Source: JAWSVE01 sp050633885
GTDB taxonomy: Bacteria > Pseudomonadota > Gammaproteobacteria > Pseudomonadales > Cellvibrionaceae
Assembly: GCA_050633885.1 (NCBI GenBank)
Contig: JBOEHK010000005.1
Location: 620,001-684,000, forward strand
Length of the DNA: 64,000 nucleotides
Direction of reading: 5' to 3'
Positions 35,490 through 46,900 of the stretch are shown one piece after another. The translations under genes were made by a program, and so were the position numbers. The first letter of the stretch is position 1. Each line of letters begins with the position of its first letter. Below the pieces are notes generated by a model. The model saw nothing but the letters and a program-made list of their open reading frames with translations. It was not told where the DNA came from and searched no databases.

Positions 35490-35587
35490 TGCCTGACAAA
35501 TTCATTGATCCAGACAAACAAGATTGTCCTGTTGTACACATAGCAATGTCACAATTAAAAAAATCTACCTTAAAGGAAAAAACTTAG
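35489..35587 (+). CDS. Possible 32-aa protein overlapping the sahR stop
   Basis: GTG start at 35489 shares a base with the sahR TAG, with AAAAGGAG 7 bases upstream, one of the best ribosome sites in the area. The peptide (VPDKFIDPDKQDC... ending KEKT) has no recognisable domain. Coupled translation is plausible, but with this length a chance frame is also possible. Confidence 0.35.
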   Translation: MPDKFIDPDKQDCPVVHIAMSQLKKSTLKEKT

Positions 35588-35693
35588 ATAAGTAAATGGA
35601 AGAGATCATCAAAAATGATACTTTTTTGGTAATCCCATTCTATTTAGACACTTTAAACATAATTAATATTTTATTACGTGGAGAACCCAGTAC

Positions 35694-36848
35694 ATGTCAA
35701 ATTATTCAGTTTTTACTTCTGAGTCAGTATCAGAAGGTCATCCCGATAAAATGGCCGACCAAATCTCGGACGCCGTAGTCGATGCCATTTTAAAAGATGA
35801 CAAAGACGCACGTGTTGCTGTTGAAACAATGGTAAAAACGGGTATGGCGATTGTTGCTGGCGAAGTTCGCACATCAACCTACGTCGATCTCGAAGATTTA
35901 ATTCGCGATGTAATTTTAGACATCGGCTACAACTCCAGCGATGTAGGCTTTGATGGTGCAAGCTGTGCCGTTTTAAATGCTATTGGCAAACAGTCGTCTG
36001 ATATTGCAATGGGTGTAGACGAAGCTGAAGATAAGGACCAAGGCGCAGGTGACCAAGGATTAATGTTTGGCTATGCAACCAATGAAACAGACGTACTAAT
36101 GCCAGCACCCATTTATTATTCTCACCGCTTAGTTGAACGCCAAGCACAAATGAGAAAAAGCGGAAAACTGAATTGGTTACGACCTGATGCAAAAAGCCAA
36201 GTGACTTTACGTTATGAAAACGGCAAGCCCTGCGCGATTGATGCTGTGGTTTTATCTACGCAACACAACCCTGATATCTCTCAAGAAAATATTCGTGAAG
36301 CCGTGATGGAAGAAATTATCAAACCTGTACTTCCCGCAGAATGGCTACACAAAGATACGCTCTATCACATTAATCCAACGGGACAATTTATCATTGGTGG
36401 GCCTGTTGGCGATTGCGGTTTAACCGGAAGAAAAATTATTGTCGATACCTATGGTGGTATGGCTCGCCACGGCGGTGGTGCATTTTCTGGTAAAGACCCT
36501 TCTAAAGTCGACCGTTCAGCAGCTTACGCAACACGTTATGTTGCAAAAAATATCGTTGCTGCCGGCTTAGCTGATCGCTGTGAAATTCAAGTGTCTTACG
36601 CCATTGGTGTTGCAGAACCGACTTCTATTTCTGTTGAAACTTTTGGCACAGAAAAAATCAGTAATGAAAAAATTTGCGATCTCGTTCGCGAACACTTTGA
36701 TTTGCGACCACGAGGTTTAATTGCCATGCTTGACCTAAAGCGCCCCATTTACCAACCCACTGCTGCCTACGGACACTTTGGAAGGGAAGACGAGAACTTT
36801 CCATGGGAAAAAATAGACAAAGCCGAGCTTTTAAAATCAGCGCTCTAA
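35694..36848 (+). CDS. metK: S-adenosylmethionine synthase
   Basis: 384 aa. Forms SAM from methionine and ATP in the cytoplasm. Motifs: EGHPDKMADQISDAV, TSTYVDLEDLIRDVI, MGVDEAEDKDQGAGDQGLMFGYA (Mg/K site), GGGAFSGKDPSKVDRSAAY, and the ending AYGHFGREDENFPWEKID. GTGGAGA precedes the ATG. Between sahR and ahcY in a SAM-cycle operon; the gap to ahcY is 51 bp. Confidence 0.97.
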   Translation: MSNYSVFTSESVSEGHPDKMADQISDAVVDAILKDDKDARVAVETMVKTGMAIVAGEVRTSTYVDLEDLIRDVILDIGYNSSDVGFDGASCAVLNAIGKQSSDIAMGVDEAEDKDQGAGDQGLMFGYATNETDVLMPAPIYYSHRLVERQAQMRKSGKLNWLRPDAKSQVTLRYENGKPCAIDAVVLSTQHNPDISQENIREAVMEEIIKPVLPAEWLHKDTLYHINPTGQFIIGGPVGDCGLTGRKIIVDTYGGMARHGGGAFSGKDPSKVDRSAAYATRYVAKNIVAAGLADRCEIQVSYAIGVAEPTSISVETFGTEKISNEKICDLVREHFDLRPRGLIAMLDLKRPIYQPTAAYGHFGREDENFPWEKIDKAELLKSAL

Positions 36849-36899
36849 CAACATCAAGCTTAAAACATAACACTTATTTTATTATTGAGGATTAATTCG

Positions 36900-38294
36900 A
36901 TGGCTAATACAGCTAAAGCTCAACAAAGTTTTACCGATTATAAAGTTGCCGATATTTCATTAGCTGAATGGGGTAGAAGGGAAATAGAGATTGCTGAAGG
37001 TGAAATGCCCGCTCTAATGACATTGCGAGAACGTTATAAAGCCGAACAACCTTTAGCAGGTGCCAAAGTACTCGGTTGTATTCATATGACAATTCAAACA
37101 GCTGTATTGATTGAAACGCTCATTGCATTAGGAGCCGAAGTTCGCTGGTCTTCGTGTAATATTTTTTCAACACAAGATCATGCAGCCGCCGCAATTGCCG
37201 CCGCTGGCATTCCTGTTTTTGCTTGGAAAGGCGAAACCGAAGAAGAATTTTGGTGGTGTATCGAGCAAACTATTTTACAAGACGGCAAACCTTGGGATGC
37301 CAATATGATTTTGGACGATGGTGGTGACTTAACTATTTTAGCCCATGATAAATACCCACAAATCCTCGATAACATACACGGCATCTCAGAAGAAACCACC
37401 ACTGGGGTTCATCGATTATTAGAAATGTTAGAAAAAGGCACGTTAAAAGTTCCTGCTATTAACGTGAATGATGCTGTTACAAAATCTAAAAACGATAACA
37501 AATACGGTTGTCGCCATAGTTTGAACGACGCCATCAAACGCGGTGTCGATCATCTTCTTGCCGGTAAAAAAGCATTGGTCATTGGTTATGGTGATGTCGG
37601 AAAAGGGTCAGCCGCTTCTCTTCGACAAGAAGGCATGATCGTTTGTATTTCCGAAATCGATCCTATCTGTGCAATGCAAGCTTGCATGGATGGTTTTGAA
37701 GTTGTCTCTCCTTATAAAAACGGAATCAATACCGGAAAGGTTGAAGACCTCGACACTTACATACTGGGCAAAACCGATTTAGTGGTTACCACAACCGGCA
37801 ACGTCAATGTCTGTGATGCACCCATGCTACAAACGCTAAAGAATGGTTGTGTCGTTTCAAACATCGGGCACTTTGATAGCGAAATCGATACAGCGTATAT
37901 GCGTGAGAACTGGGAGTGGGAAGAAGTTAAACCACAAGTTCATAAAATTTATCGCAATCGAGCCATTAACGATCATTTGATTCTTTTATCAGAAGGTCGT
38001 TTAGTCAATCTTGGGAACGCAACCGGTCACCCTTCTCGCATTATGGATGGTTCTTTTGCAAACCAAGTGCTTGCGCAAATTCATTTATATAAAGAAAAGT
38101 TTGCCGATCTTTCTGCCGCCGACAAAGCCAATAATCTTTATGTAGAAGTTTTACCAAAAGAATTGGATGAAGAAGTGGCACGCTATATGGTTGAAGGTTT
38201 TGGTGGTGTAGTCACACAGATGACAACGGATCAAAGTGAATATATTAATATTCCGGTTAAGGGGCCATTTAAGCCAGATTCTTATAAATATTGA
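36900..38294 (+). CDS. ahcY: Adenosylhomocysteinase
   Basis: 464 aa from ATG 36900 (GAGG upstream). Splits SAH to adenosine and homocysteine with bound NAD, removing the inhibitor of methyltransferases. Motifs: CIHMTIQTAVLIETL, SSCNIFSTQDHAAAAIA, the insert found in the bacterial long form (EEFWWCIEQTI), GRH-like NKYGCRHSLNDAI, VIGYGDVGKGSA (NAD), and the C-terminal SEYINIPVKGPFKPDSYKY. Ends the sahR operon and is followed by a strong terminator. SAH is broken down by this route, so mtn/luxS is not required. Confidence 0.97.
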   Translation: MANTAKAQQSFTDYKVADISLAEWGRREIEIAEGEMPALMTLRERYKAEQPLAGAKVLGCIHMTIQTAVLIETLIALGAEVRWSSCNIFSTQDHAAAAIAAAGIPVFAWKGETEEEFWWCIEQTILQDGKPWDANMILDDGGDLTILAHDKYPQILDNIHGISEETTTGVHRLLEMLEKGTLKVPAINVNDAVTKSKNDNKYGCRHSLNDAIKRGVDHLLAGKKALVIGYGDVGKGSAASLRQEGMIVCISEIDPICAMQACMDGFEVVSPYKNGINTGKVEDLDTYILGKTDLVVTTTGNVNVCDAPMLQTLKNGCVVSNIGHFDSEIDTAYMRENWEWEEVKPQVHKIYRNRAINDHLILLSEGRLVNLGNATGHPSRIMDGSFANQVLAQIHLYKEKFADLSAADKANNLYVEVLPKELDEEVARYMVEGFGGVVTQMTTDQSEYINIPVKGPFKPDSYKY

Positions 38295-38314
38295 TCAATA
38301 TTCTGCGTTTTACT

Positions 38315-38351
38315 AAAACGTCTAGAGCATAATTTGTCTAGACGTTTTTAT
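38315..38351 (+). terminator. Rho-independent terminator after ahcY
   Basis: AAAACGTCTAGA and TCTAGACGTTTT pair perfectly around a 10-nt loop, followed by TTATT. It ends the sahR-metK-ahcY transcript 20 bp after the stop. Confidence 0.9.
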
Positions 38352-38412
38352 TGCCTTTTAATTTTTCCTTCTCCACAATGATTCAACCCTTTCACAATAC
38401 TTCACAAAAATT

Positions 38413-39156
38413 ATGAGAATTCCTCGTTTATACACGAATCAGCCACTTTTGATAGATACTGCTGGAGAGCTATCAGATACAGCAGCTCACTATGTCAACA
38501 CCGTTTTACGCATGAAAGCTGATAGAGAAATCATTTTATTTAATGGTACTGGTGGCGAATACACCGCTAAATTAACCCAAGTAAAAAAACGCTTAGTGTC
38601 TTTTGAGGTAACCCGTTTTAATGAAGAAAACAGAGAATCGAAACACTATTCTCATCTAGCGATTGGCGTTTCTCGTGGAGACAGAATGGATTTTGTTTTG
38701 CAGAAAGCTACAGAGCTTGGCGTTAGCGCGATTACCCCTTTATTCACAGAGAGAACAGAGGTGAAACTCTCTGGTGAGCGCTTAGAAAAAAAGTTTCAAC
38801 ACTGGCAACAAATCATCGTTAGTGCTTGTGAACAAAGCCAACGGAATATATTACCTACTTTGAGCTCACCAACATCATTAACAGATTTTTTCTCTGACAC
38901 AAAAAACGCTGAACAAAAACCTTGTCGATTAATACTACACCCGGGTGAAGCAAGTTTTTCTATTCAAAACTCTCCGATTCAAACCCGCACTATTTTACTA
39001 GTTGGGCCAGAAGGTGGGTTTAGCGAGTATGAATTGAAAGAAGCAATTAACAATAAATTTGAGACTTGGGCTCTCGGGCCACGTATTCTAAGAACGGAAA
39101 CCGCGCCATTAGCAGCACTATCTGTTCTACAACAATTCTGGGGAGATTGGGGATAG
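38413..39156 (+). CDS. rsmE: 16S rRNA m3U1498 methyltransferase
   Basis: 247 aa. SPOUT-class methyltransferase with an N-terminal PUA-like RNA-binding domain (about 1-70: HYVNTVLRMKADREIILFNGTGGEY) and a knotted SAM domain: QKATELGVSAITPLFTERTEVK, LLVGPEGGFSEYEL and ALGPRILRTETAPLAAL, the last two forming the knot. No ribosome site precedes the ATG, which is leaderless-like or weak. Separate from the ahcY transcript by the terminator and convergent with chpC. Confidence 0.95.
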   Translation: MRIPRLYTNQPLLIDTAGELSDTAAHYVNTVLRMKADREIILFNGTGGEYTAKLTQVKKRLVSFEVTRFNEENRESKHYSHLAIGVSRGDRMDFVLQKATELGVSAITPLFTERTEVKLSGERLEKKFQHWQQIIVSACEQSQRNILPTLSSPTSLTDFFSDTKNAEQKPCRLILHPGEASFSIQNSPIQTRTILLVGPEGGFSEYELKEAINNKFETWALGPRILRTETAPLAALSVLQQFWGDWG

Positions 39157-39268
39157 TTTGATCTAAAATTTTTACAATCAAGGATTGTAATCAACGTTTA
39201 CCACGGCAAAAAATCAAAACCGTTTTACGCGTCGATGTCAATATTCCTAAGATAGCAAATCAGTTTTT

Positions 39269-39757
39269 TTATTTTACTGCGTTTTTATAATCGATAAACG
39301 CTTGTTCAAGGGCAGGAACATTCGGAATAATCACTTCTTCGCCTGCATGGGCAACAGCCATTAAATCGAATGTTTTTATTTGAGCATTTTCCTGATGATG
39401 AATTTCATCATCTTTCACACGGGATAATCTTGGAATACCCTGAGAGGCAATTCCAATAAACGGCAATGAGTCATCTATGCCGGTATTGTTCAACACGGCA
39501 ATCCGGCTCATGGTTGAAAACGCCGGCATTGCTTCACCGTTCATCACTTCGTAACAGACAATGGGTACAGGTTGTTCACGCCAAAAAATATCACCAAGAT
39601 ACCAATCCGGAGACTCCGCATCATGATCTGGCCATTGGAAGGGAACCATCTCTGCCACGGTCACTGTTGGTACAAGTAATTGGCAACTGGCCAATGGAAT
39701 CAGCAAACTCGCCACTTCGTGTACGTTTTGATCTTCCAATTGTATTGGCTCGTTCAT
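39269..39757 (-). CDS. chpC: CheW-like adaptor of the Pil-Chp system
   Basis: 162 aa, one CheW-like domain (about 15-155). ChpC couples additional receptors to ChpA in Pseudomonas. Characteristic pieces: LLVPTVTVAEMVPFQWP and WREQPVPIVCYEVMNG. Last gene of pilGHIJK-chpABC. A 160-bp repeat-bearing gap separates it from chpB, so expression may be uncoupled. Confidence 0.82.
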   Translation of the reverse strand: MNEPIQLEDQNVHEVASLLIPLASCQLLVPTVTVAEMVPFQWPDHDAESPDWYLGDIFWREQPVPIVCYEVMNGEAMPAFSTMSRIAVLNNTGIDDSLPFIGIASQGIPRLSRVKDDEIHHQENAQIKTFDLMAVAHAGEEVIIPNVPALEQAFIDYKNAVK

Positions 39758-39807
39758 AACCTTACCTTGTTAATGTTATCACTGTTACGTTATTAAAATA
39801 CTGAAAG

Positions 39808-39915
39808 CTGTCCTGCTTAATAGTTATTCTGCTTAATAGCAGTCCTTTTAATGCAGTTCTATTTAATACAATCCTATTTAAAAACTGTTCTACTTAATAA
39901 ATATCCGACTCAATA
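39808..39915. repeat. Imperfect tandem array between chpB and chpC
   Basis: Seven units of 15-16 bp share the core TCCTnnTTAATA: 39808-39822, 39823-39838, 39839-39853, 39854-39868, 39869-39883, 39884-39899 and 39900-39915. Copies differ by 2-5 bases, so the array is old compared with the exact repeat at envC. It ends two bases before the chpB stop codon. Confidence 0.8.
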
Positions 39916-39916
39916 A

Positions 39917-40942
39917 TTACTCTAAATTATTTCCCGTCGCTCTTAATTTATACTGCTCAACATAGTGTTGATGGCGTGCATAATAGGCTTTTTCTTTTGA
40001 TAACTTGATAAACGCTTCCGCTAACTCTTCTGGCGTTCCAATAAAATCAACACCACCTGTTTCTATGACAGCCTCTGGCATTGATGTTGTTGTGCAACTC
40101 TTTAATGACTGAACCCACAGTTTACCACCATGACGTTGCATTATTTTCCCACCAATTGCTCCGTCATTTCCCATTCCACTGAAAACAATAACTCCGCTAT
40201 TTTCACCAAAATGATAGGCCGTATCAGCAACGATACTATCAACCGAGGGACTATAAGCTGCAGACCAGGGATGATTCTTAACAATAAATGTTCCGTTCGC
40301 AATAATCTCTGTCGCCTTGTCGGGCGGGATGATAGACAATTCATTATTTTTAATGACATCGCCGTGAGAAATTAATTTTGCAGGGTAGTGGGAGCTACCA
40401 TTCATTGCTTTTGCAAGCGTCCCATCAAAACCTTTATCAATATGTTGAACGTAAATAAATCCAACATTTAAATTCGCAGGTAGTGATGCCATGAATTTTT
40501 TAACGGCACTGGGTCCACCGGTAGATGCTGCAAGTACCCAAATTTCTTTCGCACTTCCGTCTTTTGTTTTCGATAACTTTATCGAACCCGAAAGCAACAA
40601 TAGTTTTTTTGTTAAGCGTCTAGACCAGTGGCTAAATTCTTCATGATGTTCTTCTGGAATATCATCATCACAAAAAATGACTGGCTCAGTCACTCTCTCT
40701 AACCAATCATCTACCAAGTCAGCTTGAACTTTTTCACTGTCAACACAAACTACCCAGGCGTCAACATCTCTGTTTGAATCCGCATTATGAACCGACGGAT
40801 CATCTACAAGCTCTTCATGAAAAGCAGAAATAATACGGCTAGAACCCACTTGATAACCGCAGCCTTCGATCACAATTTGCAATGCAGTAAGCTGCGAAGT
40901 GGTGTCAGTAATCAAGCCAATGCTTAATACATTATCTGACAC
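39917..40942 (-). CDS. chpB: CheB-like methylesterase of the Pil-Chp system
   Basis: 341 aa. ChpB removes methyl groups from PilJ in adaptation. The C-terminal esterase domain shows the triad: Ser in AASTGGPSA, His in YVQHIDKGFD and Asp in SGMGNDGAIGG. The N-terminal 110 residues resemble a receiver but the strand-3 Asp region (WVVCVDSEK) is not canonical, as in ChpB of Pseudomonas. Start GTG touches the chpA TAA, with a GGAG site inside the chpA end, so translation is coupled. Confidence 0.88.
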   Translation of the reverse strand: MSDNVLSIGLITDTTSQLTALQIVIEGCGYQVGSSRIISAFHEELVDDPSVHNADSNRDVDAWVVCVDSEKVQADLVDDWLERVTEPVIFCDDDIPEEHHEEFSHWSRRLTKKLLLLSGSIKLSKTKDGSAKEIWVLAASTGGPSAVKKFMASLPANLNVGFIYVQHIDKGFDGTLAKAMNGSSHYPAKLISHGDVIKNNELSIIPPDKATEIIANGTFIVKNHPWSAAYSPSVDSIVADTAYHFGENSGVIVFSGMGNDGAIGGKIMQRHGGKLWVQSLKSCTTTSMPEAVIETGGVDFIGTPEELAEAFIKLSKEKAYYARHQHYVEQYKLRATGNNLE

Positions 40943-43900
40943 TTATTTCTCCGTCGGCTTTCCGACAAAATGTTCTATGTTAGCCAGCAGTTTTTCTTCC
41001 TGATAGGGTTTACCCATATATTCGTTAACACCGAGTGATAAAGCTCTCTCACGATGTTTTTCACCGGTTCGTGATGTAATCATAATGATCGGTATATGCT
41101 TTAATCGGCTTGAAGTGCGAATGTTTTTTGCAACTTCAAATCCATCCATACGAGGCATTTCAATATCCAACAGCATCACATCAGGAATACGATCTTGTAA
41201 CGTTAACAAAGCGTCGGCGCCATCTTTCGCCAAAATCACTTCATAACCTTCACGCTCTAAAACACGCGATGTCACTTTTCTCACCGTTACAGAGTCATCG
41301 ACAACCATGACTGTTTTTACTTTTTCCTCTTCGATCTCTGGCGTTGGCGCTGCAACGAGCTGTTGCACACCCGATGTTAACAACGCCATTTCTTTACGAA
41401 TCATCGCATTAGGATCGAGAATAACAACTACGCTACCATCACCCATAACGGTTGCGCCTGACAAACCTTCAACAGTACTAAATTGCGGCCCTAACGTTTT
41501 TACAACAATCTCTCGGCTACCCATTAGCTTATCAACTTGAATCGCAACAGCATGTTCAGCTGTTCTCACAAGCACAACAGGAATGGGTAGAGACTGTCCT
41601 TCTAGGCGCGGTAAAATATCTTCGCTTAACATACTACCTAAATAACGAACGCGATAATTTTCACCAGCGTATTCAAAACGGGCATGCTCATCTTGATAAT
41701 AATGTTCTAATTCAAACGGGCTAACTCGCACAATACCTTCAATAGTGTTTAAAGGAATCGCGTAATTATCTTCACCAATTTGAATCATCAACGCTCTGTT
41801 TACTGACACAGTAAACGGTAAGCGAATAATAAATTCAGTTCCTTGGCCAGCGCGGGAATCAATAAACATTGCGCCGCCCAGTTGTTTAATTTCGGAATGC
41901 ACAACATCCATTCCAACACCACGACCGGAAATTTGTGTTACCGATTCAGCAGTACTAAATCCTGCATGCAAAATAAATTGCATGACATCTTGGTCGCTCA
42001 GTTTCGCATCAGCTGCCATTAGTCCACGTTCAATGGCTTTTTCTCGAATTCTTTCTAGATTCAATCCGCGACCATCATCAGCGAGACGCATTAATACGTC
42101 GCCACCTTCACGTCCTAAACTTAAAACAATTCGACCTGACTCAGGCTTACCTGCTTTTATCCGGTCTTCGGCTGATTCGATTCCATGATCAACAGCATTT
42201 CGTAACATATGCTCTAAAGGCGCAACCATTCTTTCTAAAACAGAACGATCTAATTCGCCTTCGATATTATCCAGCTCAAAACTAACGTGTTTACCAAGCT
42301 CAGTAGATATTTGTCTAACGATTCGTCGTAGACGAGGAACCAATCGTGAGAATGGAACCATTCGCGAGCGCATCAATCCTTCTTGAAGGTCTGTATTAAT
42401 TCGCGATTGCTGTAGTAATAATGTTTCTGTTCCGCGAGTTTTATCATTCAATGTCGACGTTAAGTCCATTAAATCCGATGCAGATTCCATCAATGATCGC
42501 GATAATTGTTGAAGCTGTGAATATCGATCCATCTCTAGCGGATCAAAACCTTCATGCTCTTCCATTTGTTCTTGGCGGAAAACCATTTGCGCTTCTGTCT
42601 CAATATCGAGACGACGAAGCTGTTCTTGCAAACGATTGACAGTCGATTCCATTTCATCAATGGCAAAAACAAGTTCAGAATTCTGCTCTTCTAATCGGCC
42701 ACGACTAATAGAAGTTTCACCCGCTAGATTAACGAGTTCTTCTAATAACTCTGCAGATACTTTTACCATCTCTTGCGGAGAGGCTCGACGCGCAGTGAGT
42801 GAATTAGCCTGACCAGGGCCAGTAGAAAACTCACGGCTTGCTGGTAGATGTGGTGCTTGCAATGGTCGTACTGGTGAAACACCTTTATCAGATTCCCCCG
42901 TAGGTTTTGGCACTACAGGCGCAAAAGGCAAAATATCAGCGCCTGAACCTTCTTTGTCATCTGATTGTGAATCAGCATTAATCGCTGCTTCATTATTTTC
43001 TACAGGCGACGGTTTAACGTCTTCAACTTCTGTTGGCTGATTTGCTGTTTCTTCAGCGCGATCTTCTCTTGCAGTTGCAGACATGACTTCTTCTAAGCCA
43101 TCCGGCAAATGTCCATCAACTCGCGCTTTAACTTTTTGCGTATCGTTAATTAATTTATCTTGATAATCATGAACAACTTTGAAAAATTGATCATCTACTT
43201 CAGTATTTTCACCTTGAGTAATTAAGAAGGTTTCAAAGTCATGAGCTAATTCACCTAGCCCCATTAACCCAGCCAGTCGAGCACCGCCCTTTAGGGTATG
43301 CAATGAACGTTTAAGGGATTCGACAGGCTCTTTTGACGCCCACTCACTCTCCCATTCATTAACCGCTTCATCAATTTCTTCAAGAAGTTCATCTGCTTCT
43401 TCAACAAAGATTTCAAAAATTTCTACATCAACATCGTCGTCATCTTCGACGATTGCGGTAGGAACTTCTTCGACTGGATCGCTAAAGTGTTCAGCAGCAT
43501 TTTCGACAACTGGTTCAACGGTCTCTTCGATACGGTCTTCTGTATCAACTTCAGATATTATTTCAGAAACATCTTCAGAAATAATATCAGGTATCTCGAT
43601 ATCTATAGTCTCAACTGATGGCTCTTCTGAAACACTGTCAGCATCAAGTAAATTATTTATTTCAATCGCTGGCTCATCATTGATGTCATCAGGCACAAAA
43701 TTTATATCGTCATTTGACAATATATTTGCCGGAATCGATCCGCCAAATGTTGGGATTGTATCGACAACATCATCTTGAGATTCTGTCAGCGCATCAAATA
43801 ATTCGAGTGTAGACTCTTTAACTGGCTTAACATTTTGTCCAATAGCAACCACATCCACCATATCAAGCAGTTCATTATGGCCAGTACTTAACGCATCAAA

Positions 43901-46900
43901 TAAATCATCATTGAGTGTTAATTTATTATTTTTTGCAGATTCATACACACTGCAAAGTTTCCGACTTAATAACGACATAGATGGCAGATTTGCCAGTTCG
44001 GCACCTTTTTCCAATGTTTGCAATTCTGCAATCATAGGATCGATATTAGTAGGCAAATCCTGTCTTGATTCTTTCCAAGCAGAAATTAACTGATCAGAGT
44101 CGAGTAAAAGTTTAATTTCCTCAGCCATGAAAATAGACAGCAGAGCGGGGTCAACTGCGGTGGTTTGATTTTGTTCTGCTTCACTTTGACGAATAAGAGG
44201 CGCTACTGAGCGTTCTTTTAATTCAGCAACTCTGGCCAAGTACTGAGAAAGTTTAGGAATACTGATATCTTCATTATTCGCAATTTGTACAAGAACACCC
44301 TGAATATAATCAACGCCATCTTTCAGCAATTGCAAAATATCACTATCAACATTGACTTGATAATTTTTCAGTTCTTTGAAAAAACGTTCTAATGGCGTCG
44401 CTAGTTCTGCAATACAATTAATATCGGCCATATGCGCACTACCTTTTAAGGTATGTAACGCACGTTGCATTTGATCTGTTGGCGGCGCATATATAGGCGC
44501 CTGATCATCCATATCTTTGATGTAATGTTGAACAACCTCTAAATGTGTTGTTGCTTCAGAACTGAAAATTTCCAACAACATCGCATCTTGTGCATCATCG
44601 TCATCATCATCAAATGAAGACTCTGCAACAGCAGGTAATTCTATAGGCTCTACTGGGGCAGTCGTTGCAATGTCTGTAACAGCATCAAATTCACTGACAA
44701 CTGCATCACCTTCTTCAAGCAGTCCATCTGGACGATTACCTTTCGACAACTCTTCAGCCCAGCTCTGCAATTGTTCAGCTAGAACTTGATCAGGATGAGG
44801 CTGACGATTTTTAAATGCATCCACTAACGGTTGCAATAAAGGAATAACTTTTTGAATAAGAACAACGTGGCCCTCATTCGGTTCAACCGTATTATCCATC
44901 ACACGATTAAGCATATTTTCAACTGACCAAGCCAACTCACCGACATCATTGGCATTCACCATCCGGCCGCTACCTTTTAAGGTATGAAATGCTCTTCGAA
45001 ATTCAGTGAGTGAATCAGTATCATCAAAATTATCAGCCCACTTCGGGAAAAATTCCTGGATAGCTTCGATGACTTCTTCTGCTTCTTCGATGAAGATTTC
45101 TAAAATCTCTTCATCAATTAATTCTTCTTCCTCTTGCGATTCAGGTGCACTTTCTGAAACAACCATTCCTTCAGAAGACTTTTCAGCGTCTGAATCATTA
45201 TGATCAAACACCTCGGCTTCCAACGCATCCACTTGCTCATCAACGTCTACACGTGTGGAATCAAATGAATAATCGCTTTCTTGAGAATTATCTAATGCTG
45301 AATCTGATAATCCACCATCCTCATCAAAGCCATCGAGCGCATTAGATAAAAATTGATCCACATTTTCTTTTTCTACAACAATTTCTTGCTCTGTTGTATC
45401 CGAAAATCTTTCGACTGATTCCTCTTCGGAGGGCAAAGAAGCGATCTCAACTTCTTCAAGATTAGCAATTTTTTCTAAGACGCTAGCTGCACTTGCTTCA
45501 TGAAAAGAGGTGCTCACCGATGCCGATCGCAAAGATTCAGGAATTGGATATCCTAGAGACAGTACACTTTCTTCAGCAACACCCAACAACAATTCATCTT
45601 CTTCATCTCGATCACCCGTTAAGCGTTCGAGATAATATTCAACGCTCGCAATAGCATCTGCTAATGTGTCTAAAGTTTGCCATTCAGGCTCACCTTCTTT
45701 TTCTAATAATTGTTCAGCAATATATTGCGAACATGACGTGAGTATTGCGGCAGGCTTATGTAGCGGAATCATATCTAAGCCGCCAGCGATCTCTAATAAA
45801 CTATTTGGAACATTCATAAGAGGCGCGCGATCCCATTGAGTCGCAATGTACTCAATAATCGCATCTTTCGCCTGCTCAAGGCCATTGCGAGACTCTCGTA
45901 ATACAGACTCTTGTGCTTGATCGAGTGCGTTAATACTTGGACTATCAGTACCCGCTGTGGCTGCCTGAGAAGAGCCACTTGCCATTAATTCTAGCGAGCT
46001 TTCAATTTCAATAATTTTTCCAGCGACTTGCATTAACACATCAGCTGGGACTTCTTCGCCGTCTTCATATTTCTCTAATAACTGGCCTTGAGCAAGAATC
46101 TGCTTTCGCAAATCACCAATGCCCAATACGGCCATGGTATCGGCAACACGTTTTATAATGGGAACAGCTTCGCCTGGATCAGCTCGGTCTTTATCGGTAA
46201 GACTGACGTCTAAAGCATGTTTAATCGCATCAAGTTCATCTTTTAATGCAGTCACAACAGAACGAATCGCATCTAAATCTGGCGCAATGATTTCATCTTC
46301 ATCGCTACTTTCTTTAGCCGCTTCGGGCAATGCATCTTCTAAGTGATACGTTTGCTTAATCTGATCAGTATGCTTGCCCGTATGCTTGGTGCGTGCAATA
46401 TAAAATAGTAAATTTTTGATTAAATCATCATTGGTAAATTCATTAAGCTCTTCTAAATTACCTTTCTCTAACGATCCAATTTCCAAATCGATTTGACGTA
46501 ACAAATTTTTAACTGAAGCACCACGATCAATCGACTCACTTTCAATACCTTCGATAAATGCGAGTGAAATTTCCCAAAGAGGTTGGCGAGCAGTACCGTG
46601 AGTTAATTTACGAAGACGCGAAAACACTTTGTTGAGATAAATAACATTTTGTTCAACGTTTACGCCTTTAATGACAGCAGCGACAGCATATTGATACATT
46701 TGGCGCAATTTTTTAACAATGACAATAAATTGCTGCGCATCAATGGCACCCGCAGCACTTTTATCTGCAATGTGGTGAGCTGGGGCAAGATTAGGTGTGA
46801 ATAATTTTGTTTCAGTTAATAATGCTTCATTGCGAACCGCACGAAGATCATTCAAAAGAGGGAGAACTGAAGAAGGCGAATCTTTTTTGGTTCGCTTAAC

